Source of the DNA: Butyricimonas paravirosa
GTDB lineage: Bacteria; Bacteroidota; Bacteroidia; Bacteroidales; Marinifilaceae
Direction of reading: 5' to 3'
Assembly: GCF_032878955.1 (NCBI RefSeq)
Contig: NZ_CP043839.1
Location: 4,712,001-4,776,000 of the forward strand
Length of the DNA: 64,000 nucleotides
Shown: one piece after another, positions 18,641 through 27,124 of the stretch
Layout: each line of letters starts with the position of its first letter
Position numbering within the stretch: the stretch's first letter is position 1
Notes under the pieces: generated by a model
The model's database searches: none
Told to the model about the DNA's origin: nothing
The model's input: the letters and a program-made list of their open reading frames with translations, nothing else
Translations under genes and position numbers: made by a program

Positions 18641-19576
18641 ATGAAACGATTATTATGTCATCTAATAGGGTTGATTTTGATCATTACAGTGTGTTTCAGT
18701 TGTACAGAAGATAGTTTGACTCCAAATGAATCGGATACCGATTATTTTCTGGAACCTTACGGGGTCTCGGAAGCTGATGCGGCTCTGCAAAAGGAATTTT
18801 ATGCCCAGGAAAAGGTTTATCTTCTTTTTAATGACACGTTGAAGAGAGAATATTTGGGAAATGATCCGGAAGGTAACGCGGTATATTCTTTTCATTTGGT
18901 AGATATAAATTATGGTTTGAATACGTCTACTAGTAATATGAATATATTTGAATATCAATATATAAAATCAGATGTGGAGAAAAAAGAAGCTGTTGAGTTT
19001 ATTAAAGAACTGGTTTTGCCGTCATTAGGGGGTGGTTTACGTCCTTATTCTGTGTTATTGGTAGATAGGATTGATCAATATGTTTATAATTATGAAGATT
19101 ACGTGTTACAGAATCCGGATGTGTATGCCGGTTGGCGGTGTACGGCTATTGCGGTCGAAGGAGTCAGTGAAATGACGGATGAAGAACAGAGGGCTTATAA
19201 ATCTTCTTTGTTGAAAAGTATGGTTGCCAATAAAGTGGCAACATTGGACCAAAGTATGTTTGATGAATTTTATTCTTTCTGTGCGCAATATTATAGCACT
19301 TATATTATGGGAGAGGAGCCGGTAAAAGAGTTTATGGCACAATATCCGACGGAAAAAGATTTGGGCCTTTTAAGTACTTATGGCTATGGATTTAACGGTT
19401 ATACTTATATCGTAAATTTCAAAGCTAAAAATTATGATTTGGAGGATTACACGAATGCGCTGTTTGACAGACCGGAAGAAGATTTTATGAATGAAAATGC
19501 AAACTATCCTATTGTGATCAAAAAATATCAGATATTGAAAAAGATTATTGAGGATTTAGGTGTGATTTTTAATTAA
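18641..19576 (+). CDS. Peptidase_Mx1-like lipoprotein without zinc motif, locus 2
   Basis: This 311-residue lipoprotein has a lipobox Cys21 (or Cys18) followed by TEDSLTP. The body resembles the putative zinc-binding metallopeptidase family found after SusD in Bacteroidetes. It has a central beta region (LRPYSVLLVDRIDQY), a helical pair where the active site would be (YKSSLLKSMVANKV, then MFDEFYSFCAQYY), a GFNGYTYIVNF strand, an acidic EEDF segment and a terminal long helix (IVIKKYQILKKII). The expected HExxH is absent, and the whole region from YKSS to CAQYY has no histidine. It is therefore probably a non-catalytic binding protein. Family assignment rests on pattern only. Counterparts are at 32192 and 53465. 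Confidence 0.55.
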   Translation: MKRLLCHLIGLILIITVCFSCTEDSLTPNESDTDYFLEPYGVSEADAALQKEFYAQEKVYLLFNDTLKREYLGNDPEGNAVYSFHLVDINYGLNTSTSNMNIFEYQYIKSDVEKKEAVEFIKELVLPSLGGGLRPYSVLLVDRIDQYVYNYEDYVLQNPDVYAGWRCTAIAVEGVSEMTDEEQRAYKSSLLKSMVANKVATLDQSMFDEFYSFCAQYYSTYIMGEEPVKEFMAQYPTEKDLGLLSTYGYGFNGYTYIVNFKAKNYDLEDYTNALFDRPEEDFMNENANYPIVIKKYQILKKIIEDLGVIFN

Positions 19577-19583
19577 TAAACAG

Positions 19584-20288
19584 ATGAAACCTATGAAACA
19601 ATATGTGTTATTATTACTTGTAATATTCTTTGGATGTGTTGCATGTGATGATTCGGATAATAAAATTAGTATGCAACCAGAGGCAACCGGAAGTTATACA
19701 GATGTGCGAGATGGAAACGAATATCATTGGGTTCGTTATGCCGGTTTGGAGTGGATGACAGAGAACCTGAAGTTTATTCCGGACAAAGGTGTTTTTGCTC
19801 CTGATTTGACCCCACTACCGGAAGGGTATTATAATGATAAAAGAAATGCCGAGTATTATAAAAATTTTGGAGGATTGTATGATTACGAGGCGGCTCTAGC
19901 CGCAATTCCGGAAGGATGGAGATTACCCACGGATGATGATTGGCTAAAGTTGGAAAAGGCTTTAGGAATGAGTATTAGTGATTTGGAACAATCGGGAAAA
20001 CGGGGAAGTGTTCAAGGGGAATTGTTGCAACAGGGAATAGAAGGAACCGGAATTAATCTGCAATTATCCGGCTATCTGATACCGGATAATCGGGTTATGG
20101 AGGTGTACTCTTTCGTGAGTGTGTATGGTTTCTACTGGACTGCAACGATTGACGAGTCCAAGGTGGGAGGTAATACGATTTATTATCGACAGATTATTTA
20201 TAATTCTTCCAAAGTTGTACGGAATAGTATGACAAAAAATAACTTGTTAAGTATTCGATGTGTACGTGATGCAACGTCGATAGAGTAG
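19584..20288 (+). CDS. FISUMP-domain lipoprotein, locus 2
   Basis: This 234-residue lipoprotein (lipobox near Cys21, then DDSDNK) contains one Fibrobacter succinogenes major paralogous domain. The signature pieces are EYHWVRYAGLEWMTENLKF, GGLYDYEAALAAIPEGWRLPTDDDW, FYWTATIDES and LLSIRCVRD at the end. FISUMP domains resemble C-type-lectin-like or formylglycine-enzyme-like folds and are thought to bind ligands at the cell surface; their role is not settled. ATGs occur at 19584 and 19593, and either could start the protein. It lies 7 nt after the Mx1-like gene, so it shares its transcript. Confidence 0.75.
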   Translation: MKPMKQYVLLLLVIFFGCVACDDSDNKISMQPEATGSYTDVRDGNEYHWVRYAGLEWMTENLKFIPDKGVFAPDLTPLPEGYYNDKRNAEYYKNFGGLYDYEAALAAIPEGWRLPTDDDWLKLEKALGMSISDLEQSGKRGSVQGELLQQGIEGTGINLQLSGYLIPDNRVMEVYSFVSVYGFYWTATIDESKVGGNTIYYRQIIYNSSKVVRNSMTKNNLLSIRCVRDATSIE

Positions 20289-20296
20289 TGTGCTTG

Positions 20297-20320
20297 GAGA
20301 ACTGGGAATCCCCAGTTCTC
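20297..20320 (+). terminator. Hairpin after the FISUMP gene, possible terminator
   Basis: A perfect 10-bp stem GAGAACTGGG with CCCAGTTCTC and a 4-nt loop. The tail is TCGTTTA, with few T residues, so read-through into the ABC transporter genes is likely. Confidence 0.6.
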
Positions 20321-20361
20321 TCGTTTACTTAATTGTGTCTTTAGTTTTTGAGGTTGTTGAT

Positions 20362-20408
20362 CATGAAAGGTATCTTAATGACTATTGGGATACCTGGGGA
20401 GTTTCATG
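20362..20408 (+). other. Two-part hairpin in the leader of the ABC transporter genes
   Basis: CATGAAA (20362-20368) pairs with TTTCATG (20402-20408), and GGTATC (20369-20374) pairs with GATACC (20389-20394). A 7-nt bulge lies on the 3' side and the loop is 14 nt. It could be a regulatory leader element or part of the preceding 3' end. Function is unknown. Confidence 0.4.
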
Positions 20409-20459
20409 TGTTTAAAAGATTGTATGTAAAAATTGTATGAAAGATTTTAATTAAATTGT

Positions 20460-21383
20460 ATGGAAGAAGCTATTGTAAAAGTGGTGAATTTGTCCCATCG
20501 TTATAGTGTGCAATGGGCGATTCAAGGAATTAGTTTTGATGTTCAGAAAAATGGAATTCAAGGATTATTGGGCTCTAACGGTGCGGGTAAATCGACACTG
20601 ATGAATATTATGTGCGGGGTGTTGAGACAGACGGATGGGGATGTTTATATAAATGGAATGAACACGAAGGATAACCCCGTGGAGGCAAAACGTTTTATCG
20701 GATTTTTACCCCAACATCCACCTTTACGGATTGATTTGACCGTGGAGGAGTATTTGACATATTGTGCTTATTTACGTTGGATTCCTTCTGCAGCAGTAAA
20801 AGAGGCCGTGGAGGAAGCTATGGAAAAATGTAAGATAACCCATTTCAGAAAGCGTTTGATCCGGAATTTATCAGGAGGATACCAGCAACGGGTAGGTATT
20901 GCACAAGCTATTATTCATAAGCCGGTTCTTGTTGTGTTGGATGAACCAACTAACGGGTTGGACCCAAACCAGATTGTCGAGATCCGACATTTGATCAAAG
21001 AGATTGCGGAAGAACGAACTGTGATTTTATCTACACATATGCTGACAGAAGTGCAAGCTATTTGTGATCATATCCGAATGATTGAAGAAGGACATTTGGT
21101 TTTTTCCGGAACGGTAGACGAATTTAATAATTATATTGTTCCGAATAGTTTGCTGGTAACTTTGAAACAGGCTCCACCTTTGAATGAATTGTTACAATTG
21201 GAAGGGATTGTTGATGGGGAAGAAATGGGAGATCATCGTTTTCGGTTGAGTTTTAAAGATGTGAATGGCGTGGTGGAACGCTTGGTGGAGACGAGTGTGG
21301 AGAAAAAATGGCAGTTAGTAGAAGTTGGGGTTGAAAAAAAATCGTTGGATGCCATCTTTGCCGAGTTATCAAAAAAGAAATAG
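20460..21383 (+). CDS. ABC transporter ATP-binding protein (GldA-like)
   Basis: This 307-residue cytoplasmic ATPase powers an ABC-2-type transporter. Walker A is GSNGAGKST (38-46), the signature is LSGGYQQRVGIAQA (from 137), Walker B is VLVVLDEPTNGLDP (156-169), and the switch histidine lies in LSTHMLTEV. The DrrA-type C-terminal extension (about 220-307) is present. The neighbour downstream fuses the membrane part and a GldG-like domain, so this is the GldA-type partner. Similar sets occur in non-gliding Bacteroidales, so gliding need not follow. A GTG- or TTG-type start is not needed; the ATG at 20460 aligns well with the family. Confidence 0.93.
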   Translation: MEEAIVKVVNLSHRYSVQWAIQGISFDVQKNGIQGLLGSNGAGKSTLMNIMCGVLRQTDGDVYINGMNTKDNPVEAKRFIGFLPQHPPLRIDLTVEEYLTYCAYLRWIPSAAVKEAVEEAMEKCKITHFRKRLIRNLSGGYQQRVGIAQAIIHKPVLVVLDEPTNGLDPNQIVEIRHLIKEIAEERTVILSTHMLTEVQAICDHIRMIEEGHLVFSGTVDEFNNYIVPNSLLVTLKQAPPLNELLQLEGIVDGEEMGDHRFRLSFKDVNGVVERLVETSVEKKWQLVEVGVEKKSLDAIFAELSKKK

Positions 21384-21404
21384 TCATATTAAAATCAGGG
21401 ATTT

Positions 21405-23693
21405 ATGAAAATTATATATAGAATAGCTTTAGCGGAGTTACAATCTCTCTTTTATTCTCCGGTAGCTTGGTTGATTCTAATCGTGTTTACAATTCAATGT
21501 TCTTTTGCTTTTACGGGAGTAGTGGATGCAAATGTGGTACGGAAAGCTATGGGATATGGTGTTGGTAATCTTACTCTTGATATTTATGCGGGTATGCATG
21601 GTTTTTTCAAAACATTGCAAGAGTATTTATATCTGTATATTCCGTTATTGACGATGGGATTAATGAGTGGAGAGCTTAGCAGTGGGTCGATAAAATTGTT
21701 GTATTCTTCTCCGGTTCGTAATTCGCAGATTATTTTGGGAAAATACTTGTCTATGCTGGTGTATGGTTTGGTGTTGATAGGGATCATTTGCGTGTACGTG
21801 ATTTATTCCGCTTTTGTTGTAAAACAACTGGATGTTTCCATGGTTTTGACTGGCTTACTGGGAGTTTATCTGTTGATTTGCGCTTATGCTGCAATTGGTT
21901 TATTCATGTCAAGTATTACCTCTTATCAGGTGGTGGCTGCTATGGGGACGTTGGCTATATTTGCTTTGCTGAACGTGATCAAGGGAATAGGGCAAAATAT
22001 TGACTTTGTACGGGAAATTACTTATTGGTTGTCGATTAACGGTCGTTGTAACGAGTTCGTGCGGGGTATGATTTGTAGTGAAGATTTACTTTATTTTCTG
22101 ATCGTGATCGTTCTTTTTCTAACTCTTTCTATTTTGCGTTTGAAAGCCATTCGTCAAAAGACACCTTGGAAGATTTCTTTGGGTAAATATACTGCAGTTG
22201 TGATAGTTGCTGTGGTTATCGGCTATTTCAGTGCCCGTCCTTCATTAAAATGTTTTTATGATGCGACTCGGACCAAACAACAAACGTTGACAGAGAATAG
22301 TCAGAAAATTCTGAATATGGCTGCGGGTGGGTTAACAATGACGACTTACGTGAATTGTCTGGATGAATTTAATTGGACGGGCGAACCGGGAAATAGGTTG
22401 TATGATCAGAGACAATTCGAACAATATACTCGTTTTAAACCGGAAATAAAGATGCAATACGTGTATTTCTATGATAAAAGTCAAAATGAAAGACTTTATT
22501 CTCTGAATCCGGGACTTACAGATCGGGAAATTATGGTTAAACTAAGTGTAGCACAAGGGCTTGATACAAATATGTACTTGAGACCGGAAGAGCTAAAGCA
22601 AATCATTGACTTGTCATCGGAAGATAACCATGTCGTGCGTGTATTGGAACGGGAGAATGGACGAAAAGTTTTTCTTCGGATGTTCCGTGATATGTGGATT
22701 TATCCGAGTGAGGCAGAAGTCTCTGCAGCTATTCGTCAATTGGTTGATGATGAGCTTCCTGTTGTGGGATTTTTAACTAGTCACGGGGTTCGGAATAGTG
22801 AAAAAGCAGGAGATCGAGATTATCGTTATTTTGTTCAAGAACGGGTTTATCGACGGGCATTGATAAATCAAGGATTTGCTATTAAAAATGTTAATTTGGA
22901 TGATGAAATTCCAGAACAAGTAAATATTCTTGTTATTGCGGATATGCAGACAGCGCTTTCTCCGGAGGAAATGGAATCTTTGGAAAAATATATTGCTCGA
23001 GGTGGTAATTTGATTATAGCGGGAGACGTTGGGCGAGCCTCCGTGATGAATCCTATCATTGCATCTTTGGGTGTTCAATTTATGACAGGGCAGATCGTGC
23101 AGCAGAATAAAGACTTTATGATGGATTTGGTTTTTGCCAAACCGCAAGAGGATCTTGGGAATTTGTCTTATATGTTTGATGCATTGGGGGGACGAGTCAT
23201 CACGATGCCGGGATGTGTGGGATTGAAATATGAACAAAAGCCGGGATTTACGATAACACCTCTTTTAATGAGTGAAACACGGGGATGTTGGAACGAGGTG
23301 GAAACAACGAATTTTATAGATGAGGAGGCTAAGTTAAACGTGAATGTAGGGGAGGTTGAACAAGCTTATCCGTTGGCTTTAGCTTTATCCCGGGAGATTG
23401 CGGGAAAACAGCAAAAGATCGTGATTTTGGGGGATGCGGATTGTATGAGTAATGCCGAAATGAAGGCAAATCGGGATAGAGTGAATGCCGGTAACGGGAT
23501 GTTTATACTCGGAATATTTAACTGGCTGACAGATGGAGAGTTTCCGATAGACGTGCGTCGTCCGGCGACTCCGGATAATGATCTTTACGTAGGGGTAGAC
23601 GGGATGAAGATAACACGTTATGCCTTCTGGGGATTTTCGCTCTTGTTAATGGTCGTTTACTTGTGTTTATGGTTCCATAGGAGAGGAAGATGA
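21405..23693 (+). CDS. ABC permease fused to GldG-like auxiliary domain (GldF-GldG fusion)
   Basis: This is a 762-residue membrane protein. The first 245 or so residues form an ABC-2-type permease of the GldF kind with six predicted membrane segments (YLYLYIPLLTMGLMSGEL and GSIKLLYSSPVR are typical). A seventh segment (about 262-278) leads into a large periplasmic GldG/ABC_transp_aux domain (about 280-735). That domain has VVGFLTSHGVRN, NILVIADMQTALSPEE, YIARGGNLIIAGDVGR and IVILGDADCMSN. A final segment (about 738-757) anchors the C-terminus. In flavobacteria GldF and GldG are separate proteins; here they are one. It works with the ATPase 21 nt upstream. The cargo is unknown. Confidence 0.88.
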   Translation: MKIIYRIALAELQSLFYSPVAWLILIVFTIQCSFAFTGVVDANVVRKAMGYGVGNLTLDIYAGMHGFFKTLQEYLYLYIPLLTMGLMSGELSSGSIKLLYSSPVRNSQIILGKYLSMLVYGLVLIGIICVYVIYSAFVVKQLDVSMVLTGLLGVYLLICAYAAIGLFMSSITSYQVVAAMGTLAIFALLNVIKGIGQNIDFVREITYWLSINGRCNEFVRGMICSEDLLYFLIVIVLFLTLSILRLKAIRQKTPWKISLGKYTAVVIVAVVIGYFSARPSLKCFYDATRTKQQTLTENSQKILNMAAGGLTMTTYVNCLDEFNWTGEPGNRLYDQRQFEQYTRFKPEIKMQYVYFYDKSQNERLYSLNPGLTDREIMVKLSVAQGLDTNMYLRPEELKQIIDLSSEDNHVVRVLERENGRKVFLRMFRDMWIYPSEAEVSAAIRQLVDDELPVVGFLTSHGVRNSEKAGDRDYRYFVQERVYRRALINQGFAIKNVNLDDEIPEQVNILVIADMQTALSPEEMESLEKYIARGGNLIIAGDVGRASVMNPIIASLGVQFMTGQIVQQNKDFMMDLVFAKPQEDLGNLSYMFDALGGRVITMPGCVGLKYEQKPGFTITPLLMSETRGCWNEVETTNFIDEEAKLNVNVGEVEQAYPLALALSREIAGKQQKIVILGDADCMSNAEMKANRDRVNAGNGMFILGIFNWLTDGEFPIDVRRPATPDNDLYVGVDGMKITRYAFWGFSLLLMVVYLCLWFHRRGR

Positions 23694-25030
23694 TGAAATA
23701 TAACATTATGATGTGTATTTGTTGGTTTATGGCCCTGGTGGGCTGTAAATCGACGACCACGGAATTCGGAATAACACTTTTGAATTATCCGGAGGAAGGA
23801 AATGTGTACTTGGAATTTGACACGATTAGGTATGAACTAACCTTGGATTCAACGGGTAAATGTGTGATTTTGCTGGACCAATATGGAAGTGGATATGGTG
23901 TCGTGAAATGTGGTTACACACAAATACCGGTGTATATCTATGAAGGTGGAGTGTTAAAACTTTCTTTTGACATGAAAGAGCCCATGGAATCTTTGCATTT
24001 TGATGGCAGTTTAGCTGAAGAAAATCGTTATTTGAATGATTCTCGGGTTCGGGTTCCGAAACGTGCTGATCAGTTGGATGAGCAGGCTTTTATACAGTGG
24101 GAAAATCGTTATTTGGAAGAACGTTATCGTTTTTTGGATTCGTTACATTTGGATGCTCGTTTTGTGCGAATAGAACAGCAACGCCTCTATGCTCTCCATG
24201 AATTGGCATTGTGTTATTATTTGATGATGCACCGTTATCAGGTTGACAATTATAAACCTTCAAAAGAATATCTTGCTTATTTATTTGGTGTTATTCGGGA
24301 GGATTCTACTCTTCTGAATTTGCAGGAATATCGAGATGCCATGGCCTTGTTGGTGAAAACATTGAGTACTCAGAATATAGACCCATCTGATTTATTATTG
24401 ATGACTAAAGCTCAGTTGGAATGGATTGATGAGCATCTGAAAAATGATAAAGTCGGTGAATTTTTTGTTTATCAATTGATCATGGCCTACGTGGGAGAGA
24501 AAGGAATCGATCATTTCTCGGAGATTTTCCCTATTTATGAACGTTGGGTAAAGTCCGAACGTTATCGGAATGTATTTGCTGATTTATATGCTCGTTGGGA
24601 TAAAATAGCTAAGGGAAGGAAAGTTCCGGAAATAGAATTTCTGGACGTGGAAGGGCAGGCGGTAAAATTAACGAATTTCAAGGGGAAATATATTTATATT
24701 GATGTATGGGGATCAACTTGTCCTCCGTGTCGTAAAGAGTTACCTTTTTTGAAAATGTTGGAGAAAGATTTTGTCCGGAAAAATATTCATTTTTTGAGCG
24801 TCTCGACAGATCGAAACAAACAAGCTTGGATAAAAGCGATTCAAGAGGAGGAACTTGACGGACATTTGTTTGTACCTCAGGATTTGAAAAAGTTCATGGA
24901 AGTTTTTCAGATAAAACTGATCCCTCGGTTTATATTGTTGGATCAGGAATTGAATATTATTACAGCTGACATGACGGCTCCTTCAGATTCGGAAACAAAA
25001 AAACGTTTGAATCAATTAGAAGGGATTTGA
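23690..25030 (+). CDS. TlpA-type thioredoxin lipoprotein with CPPC site, locus 2
   Basis: This 446-residue lipoprotein (Cys19 in ALVGCK) has a DUF4369-like beta domain to about 110, a long helical linker and a C-terminal thioredoxin fold. The active site reads WGSTCPPC with Cys344 and Cys347; the usual tryptophan directly before the first cysteine is threonine. The cis-proline loop is KLIPRFILLD. Its start overlaps the stop of the GldFG gene (ATGA), showing translational coupling with the ABC transporter. That coupling suggests transporter and thioredoxin act on the same substrate. A strong terminator follows. Confidence 0.9.
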   Translation: MMKYNIMMCICWFMALVGCKSTTTEFGITLLNYPEEGNVYLEFDTIRYELTLDSTGKCVILLDQYGSGYGVVKCGYTQIPVYIYEGGVLKLSFDMKEPMESLHFDGSLAEENRYLNDSRVRVPKRADQLDEQAFIQWENRYLEERYRFLDSLHLDARFVRIEQQRLYALHELALCYYLMMHRYQVDNYKPSKEYLAYLFGVIREDSTLLNLQEYRDAMALLVKTLSTQNIDPSDLLLMTKAQLEWIDEHLKNDKVGEFFVYQLIMAYVGEKGIDHFSEIFPIYERWVKSERYRNVFADLYARWDKIAKGRKVPEIEFLDVEGQAVKLTNFKGKYIYIDVWGSTCPPCRKELPFLKMLEKDFVRKNIHFLSVSTDRNKQAWIKAIQEEELDGHLFVPQDLKKFMEVFQIKLIPRFILLDQELNIITADMTAPSDSETKKRLNQLEGI

Positions 25031-25059
25031 TTGTAGAATGAAATTTTAAAGTATTTATC

Positions 25060-25098
25060 GAGGAATTGCGGCATCCGAGCAGCAATTCCTCTTTTTTT
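25060..25098 (+). terminator. Rho-independent terminator of locus 2
   Basis: A 10-bp perfect stem GAGGAATTGC with GCAATTCCTC (25060-25069 with 25082-25091) is followed by seven T. Confidence 0.88.
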
Positions 25099-25145
25099 GT
25101 AAATCATTATCTTGGTATGTTATTTTTTTAGTTTAATAAATTAAT

Positions 25146-25153
25146 TAATTTTG
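25146..25153 (+). promoter_or_regulatory. -7 element before sigma gene of locus 3
   Basis: TAATTTTG fits TAnnTTTG. The -33 position holds only a T-run, so the promoter is weak or needs help. It overlaps the TTG at 25151 and supports the later ATG at 25193 as the true start. Confidence 0.45.
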
Positions 25154-25192
25154 TCAAAACGAAGTCCCGGGCGTATTAATTACGAATACTAT

Positions 25193-25729
25193 ATGGCGAA
25201 TGAACTTTTAGACAATAAGACTTTTGAGGATTTGTTCGAATTGCATTTCACGAAACTGATGGGTTTCGTGTTTAATTACGTGCGGGATGAAGAGGTGGCA
25301 AAGGATATTGTTCATGATGCTTTCCTGACGTTGTGGAGTAACCGGAAACGTCTAAATCCGGTTTATCCGGTGAAATCTTATTTGTTCACGTTGGCCCAGA
25401 ATTGTGCATTGAATTATTTAAGGCATTTGCGTGTGGTGACCGGTAACGAGCAAGCCGTGACTGAATTACTGGAGGCTGCAAATGAGGAATTGGACGATTA
25501 TGAGAAACGATTGGTGCGTTTGGAGGAAAAATTGGCGCAATTACCGGAAAAACAGCGAGAGGTATTGGTAAAATGTGTGGTGGAAGGGAAGAAGTACAAG
25601 GAGGTGGCGGAAGAATTAGACATTACCGTGAACACTGTAAAAACGCATATTACCCGCGCCTTGAAATTCTTACGGGATGAATTGCAGGAGGATCTGATCA
25701 TGCTTCTTTTGTGTCTAAAAGGAATGTAA
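25193..25729 (+). CDS. ECF RNA polymerase sigma factor, locus 3
   Basis: This sigma factor is 178 residues from the ATG at 25193. The frame is open back to a TTG at 25151, but the ATG aligns exactly with the start of the locus 1 sigma factor (MARDLLENK / MANELLDNK), and the -7 element lies over the TTG. Region 2 has DIVHDAFLTLW and SYLFTLAQN. Region 4 starts at LPEKQREVLVKCVVEGKKYKEVA and ends in TVNTVKTHITRALKFLR. It is a recent-looking paralogue of the locus 1 factor, so cross-talk between the two loci at promoters is plausible. Confidence 0.95.
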   Translation: MANELLDNKTFEDLFELHFTKLMGFVFNYVRDEEVAKDIVHDAFLTLWSNRKRLNPVYPVKSYLFTLAQNCALNYLRHLRVVTGNEQAVTELLEAANEELDDYEKRLVRLEEKLAQLPEKQREVLVKCVVEGKKYKEVAEELDITVNTVKTHITRALKFLRDELQEDLIMLLLCLKGM

Positions 25730-25814
25730 TATTCATGTGTTCAGTTATTTATTTGTTATAGACGGGTGTCTGTAACCAGTATGCTGAATTTTTTTCAAAA
25801 AACTTTATTTCTCT

Positions 25815-25841
25815 TGTCGCCCATTTTTTAGGGGTGCGTGT
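25815..25841 (+). promoter_or_regulatory. Possible ECF-type promoter before fecR of locus 3
   Basis: TGTCGCC at 25815-25821, a 15-nt spacer and CGTGTATTA from 25837 give the same layout as in locus 1 (1636-1661). Confidence 0.45.
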
Positions 25842-25865
25842 ATTAGCTGTAAAAAATAGAAAGAG

Positions 25866-27041
25866 ATGAAGTATAGCGAGAAAGATATAGAGTTTGCTAA
25901 TCAGATCCTTACACGTCGAAATGAATTGGATAACGGGCTAGTTGAGGCTTGGATGAGTGATCCGGAACACGTGGAGATGTTGAGGGAATTTGTTGCGATC
26001 CGGGAGGAATACACGAACTGGAATTTTGAGGTAGTAAAGGGAGAAGAGCGGGAACGTTTACATCAAGCCATTAGTCGAAAGAAAAAACGTCAACTGGTTA
26101 CGCGCTGGTCCGTGGCGGCATCCGTCGTGTTGTGTGTTGCGTTAAGTGTATTGTATTTGTGGAATGATTCCTATTGGGCTTTTGAACAAAAATTTCCTCA
26201 ACAGGTTAATTTAACCCAGCATAAAATGGCTAACGTGGAATTGATTTTGGCAGATGGTAAGCGTGTCCTGTTGGATGGTTCCGGGCAACAAATTCAAGAT
26301 CATGGCGTATCCGGTATCAAAGATGATTCTTTGCAGGGATTGACTTACGTGCAAGCAAAGGCGTTGGATAAAAACGTGACGGAAGTTTTATACAACACGC
26401 TGAAAGTTCCGACGGGAGGTTTTTATCAATTAGAACTAAGTGATGGAACCCGGGTTTGGTTGAATGCCGAATCGGAACTACGGTTTCCTGTACAATTCGG
26501 TGTGGGAAAACGGGAGGTGTATTTAAGGGGAGAGGCATATTTTGACGTGCGGAAAGATACATCCCGACGTTTTGTTGTTCATCTGAGAGAGTCGAATGTT
26601 ACCGTGCTGGGAACTTCGTTTAATGTTAAGGCATATGGGGATGAAGACTATATATATACCACGCTGGTGGAGGGGCAGGTGCGGTTTACCTCGGAGAAAG
26701 AACATGAAGAGGTGACTTTGCGGCCGGGTATGCAGAGTGTTTTGAACTTGAAATCGGGCAAAACAGAATTGAAAGAGGTGGAGGTCGAGCAATTCACGGC
26801 TTGGCGGCAGGGACGTTTTGTTTTTCCTTCCACTACTTTAGGGGATTTGATGTGTCAGTTGAAACGGTGGTATGATATTGATGTGGTTTATCTGGCTCCG
26901 GAGGCGAAAGGTTATGAATTCCGGGGAGCGATTAACCGGGATATGGATTTGAAAAACGTGTTAGCTATCGTGGAAAAAACGAGTAATGTTATTTTTGATA
27001 TAAATGGACGAACAATAAAAGTGACAATAAAAAGTAAATAG
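25866..27041 (+). CDS. FecR-family anti-sigma factor, locus 3
   Basis: This is a 391-residue protein. The cytoplasmic part is 1-80 (KDIEFANQILT, EAWMSDPEHVEML), the membrane segment about 81-99, and the periplasmic FecR domain holds KVPTGGFYQLELSDGTRVWL, VYLRGEAYFDV and LGTSFNVKAY. The DUF4974-type end has LKRWYDIDVVYL and FRGAINRDMDLKNVL. The cytoplasmic part resembles FecR of locus 1; the periplasmic part is distinct. It should bind the locus 3 sigma factor and respond to the STN domain of the next gene. Confidence 0.95.
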   Translation: MKYSEKDIEFANQILTRRNELDNGLVEAWMSDPEHVEMLREFVAIREEYTNWNFEVVKGEERERLHQAISRKKKRQLVTRWSVAASVVLCVALSVLYLWNDSYWAFEQKFPQQVNLTQHKMANVELILADGKRVLLDGSGQQIQDHGVSGIKDDSLQGLTYVQAKALDKNVTEVLYNTLKVPTGGFYQLELSDGTRVWLNAESELRFPVQFGVGKREVYLRGEAYFDVRKDTSRRFVVHLRESNVTVLGTSFNVKAYGDEDYIYTTLVEGQVRFTSEKEHEEVTLRPGMQSVLNLKSGKTELKEVEVEQFTAWRQGRFVFPSTTLGDLMCQLKRWYDIDVVYLAPEAKGYEFRGAINRDMDLKNVLAIVEKTSNVIFDINGRTIKVTIKSK

Positions 27042-27049
27042 GAGAAAAA

Positions 27050-27095
27050 ACGAGGATTGCCGTCAACAACCCTCGTCTGATTCTCCAAAAGAGAA
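27050..27095 (+). promoter_or_regulatory. Tandem hairpins in the FecR-SusC gap, locus 3
   Basis: Hairpin 1 pairs ACGAGG (27050-27055) with CCTCGT (27071-27076), then an A-C mismatch, then TTG with CAA, closing a loop that contains CGTCAA (27061-27066). Hairpin 2 pairs TTCTC (27081-27085) with GAGAA (27091-27095). An alternative outer pairing GGAGAA (27041-27046) with TTCTCC (27081-27086) would exclude hairpin 2, so the region could switch. Confidence 0.6.
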
Positions 27096-27124
27096 CCTCA
27101 ATAATTAATTTGAAATTCAAAGTT

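Noticed and set aside
20460..23693. Gliding-motility genes
   Set aside because: GldA- and GldFG-like proteins occur in non-gliding Bacteroidales, and no other gld or spr gene is in the window.
25151..25192. TTG start for the locus 3 sigma factor
   Set aside because: The -7 promoter element overlaps it, and the extra 14 residues have no counterpart in the close paralogue of locus 1.
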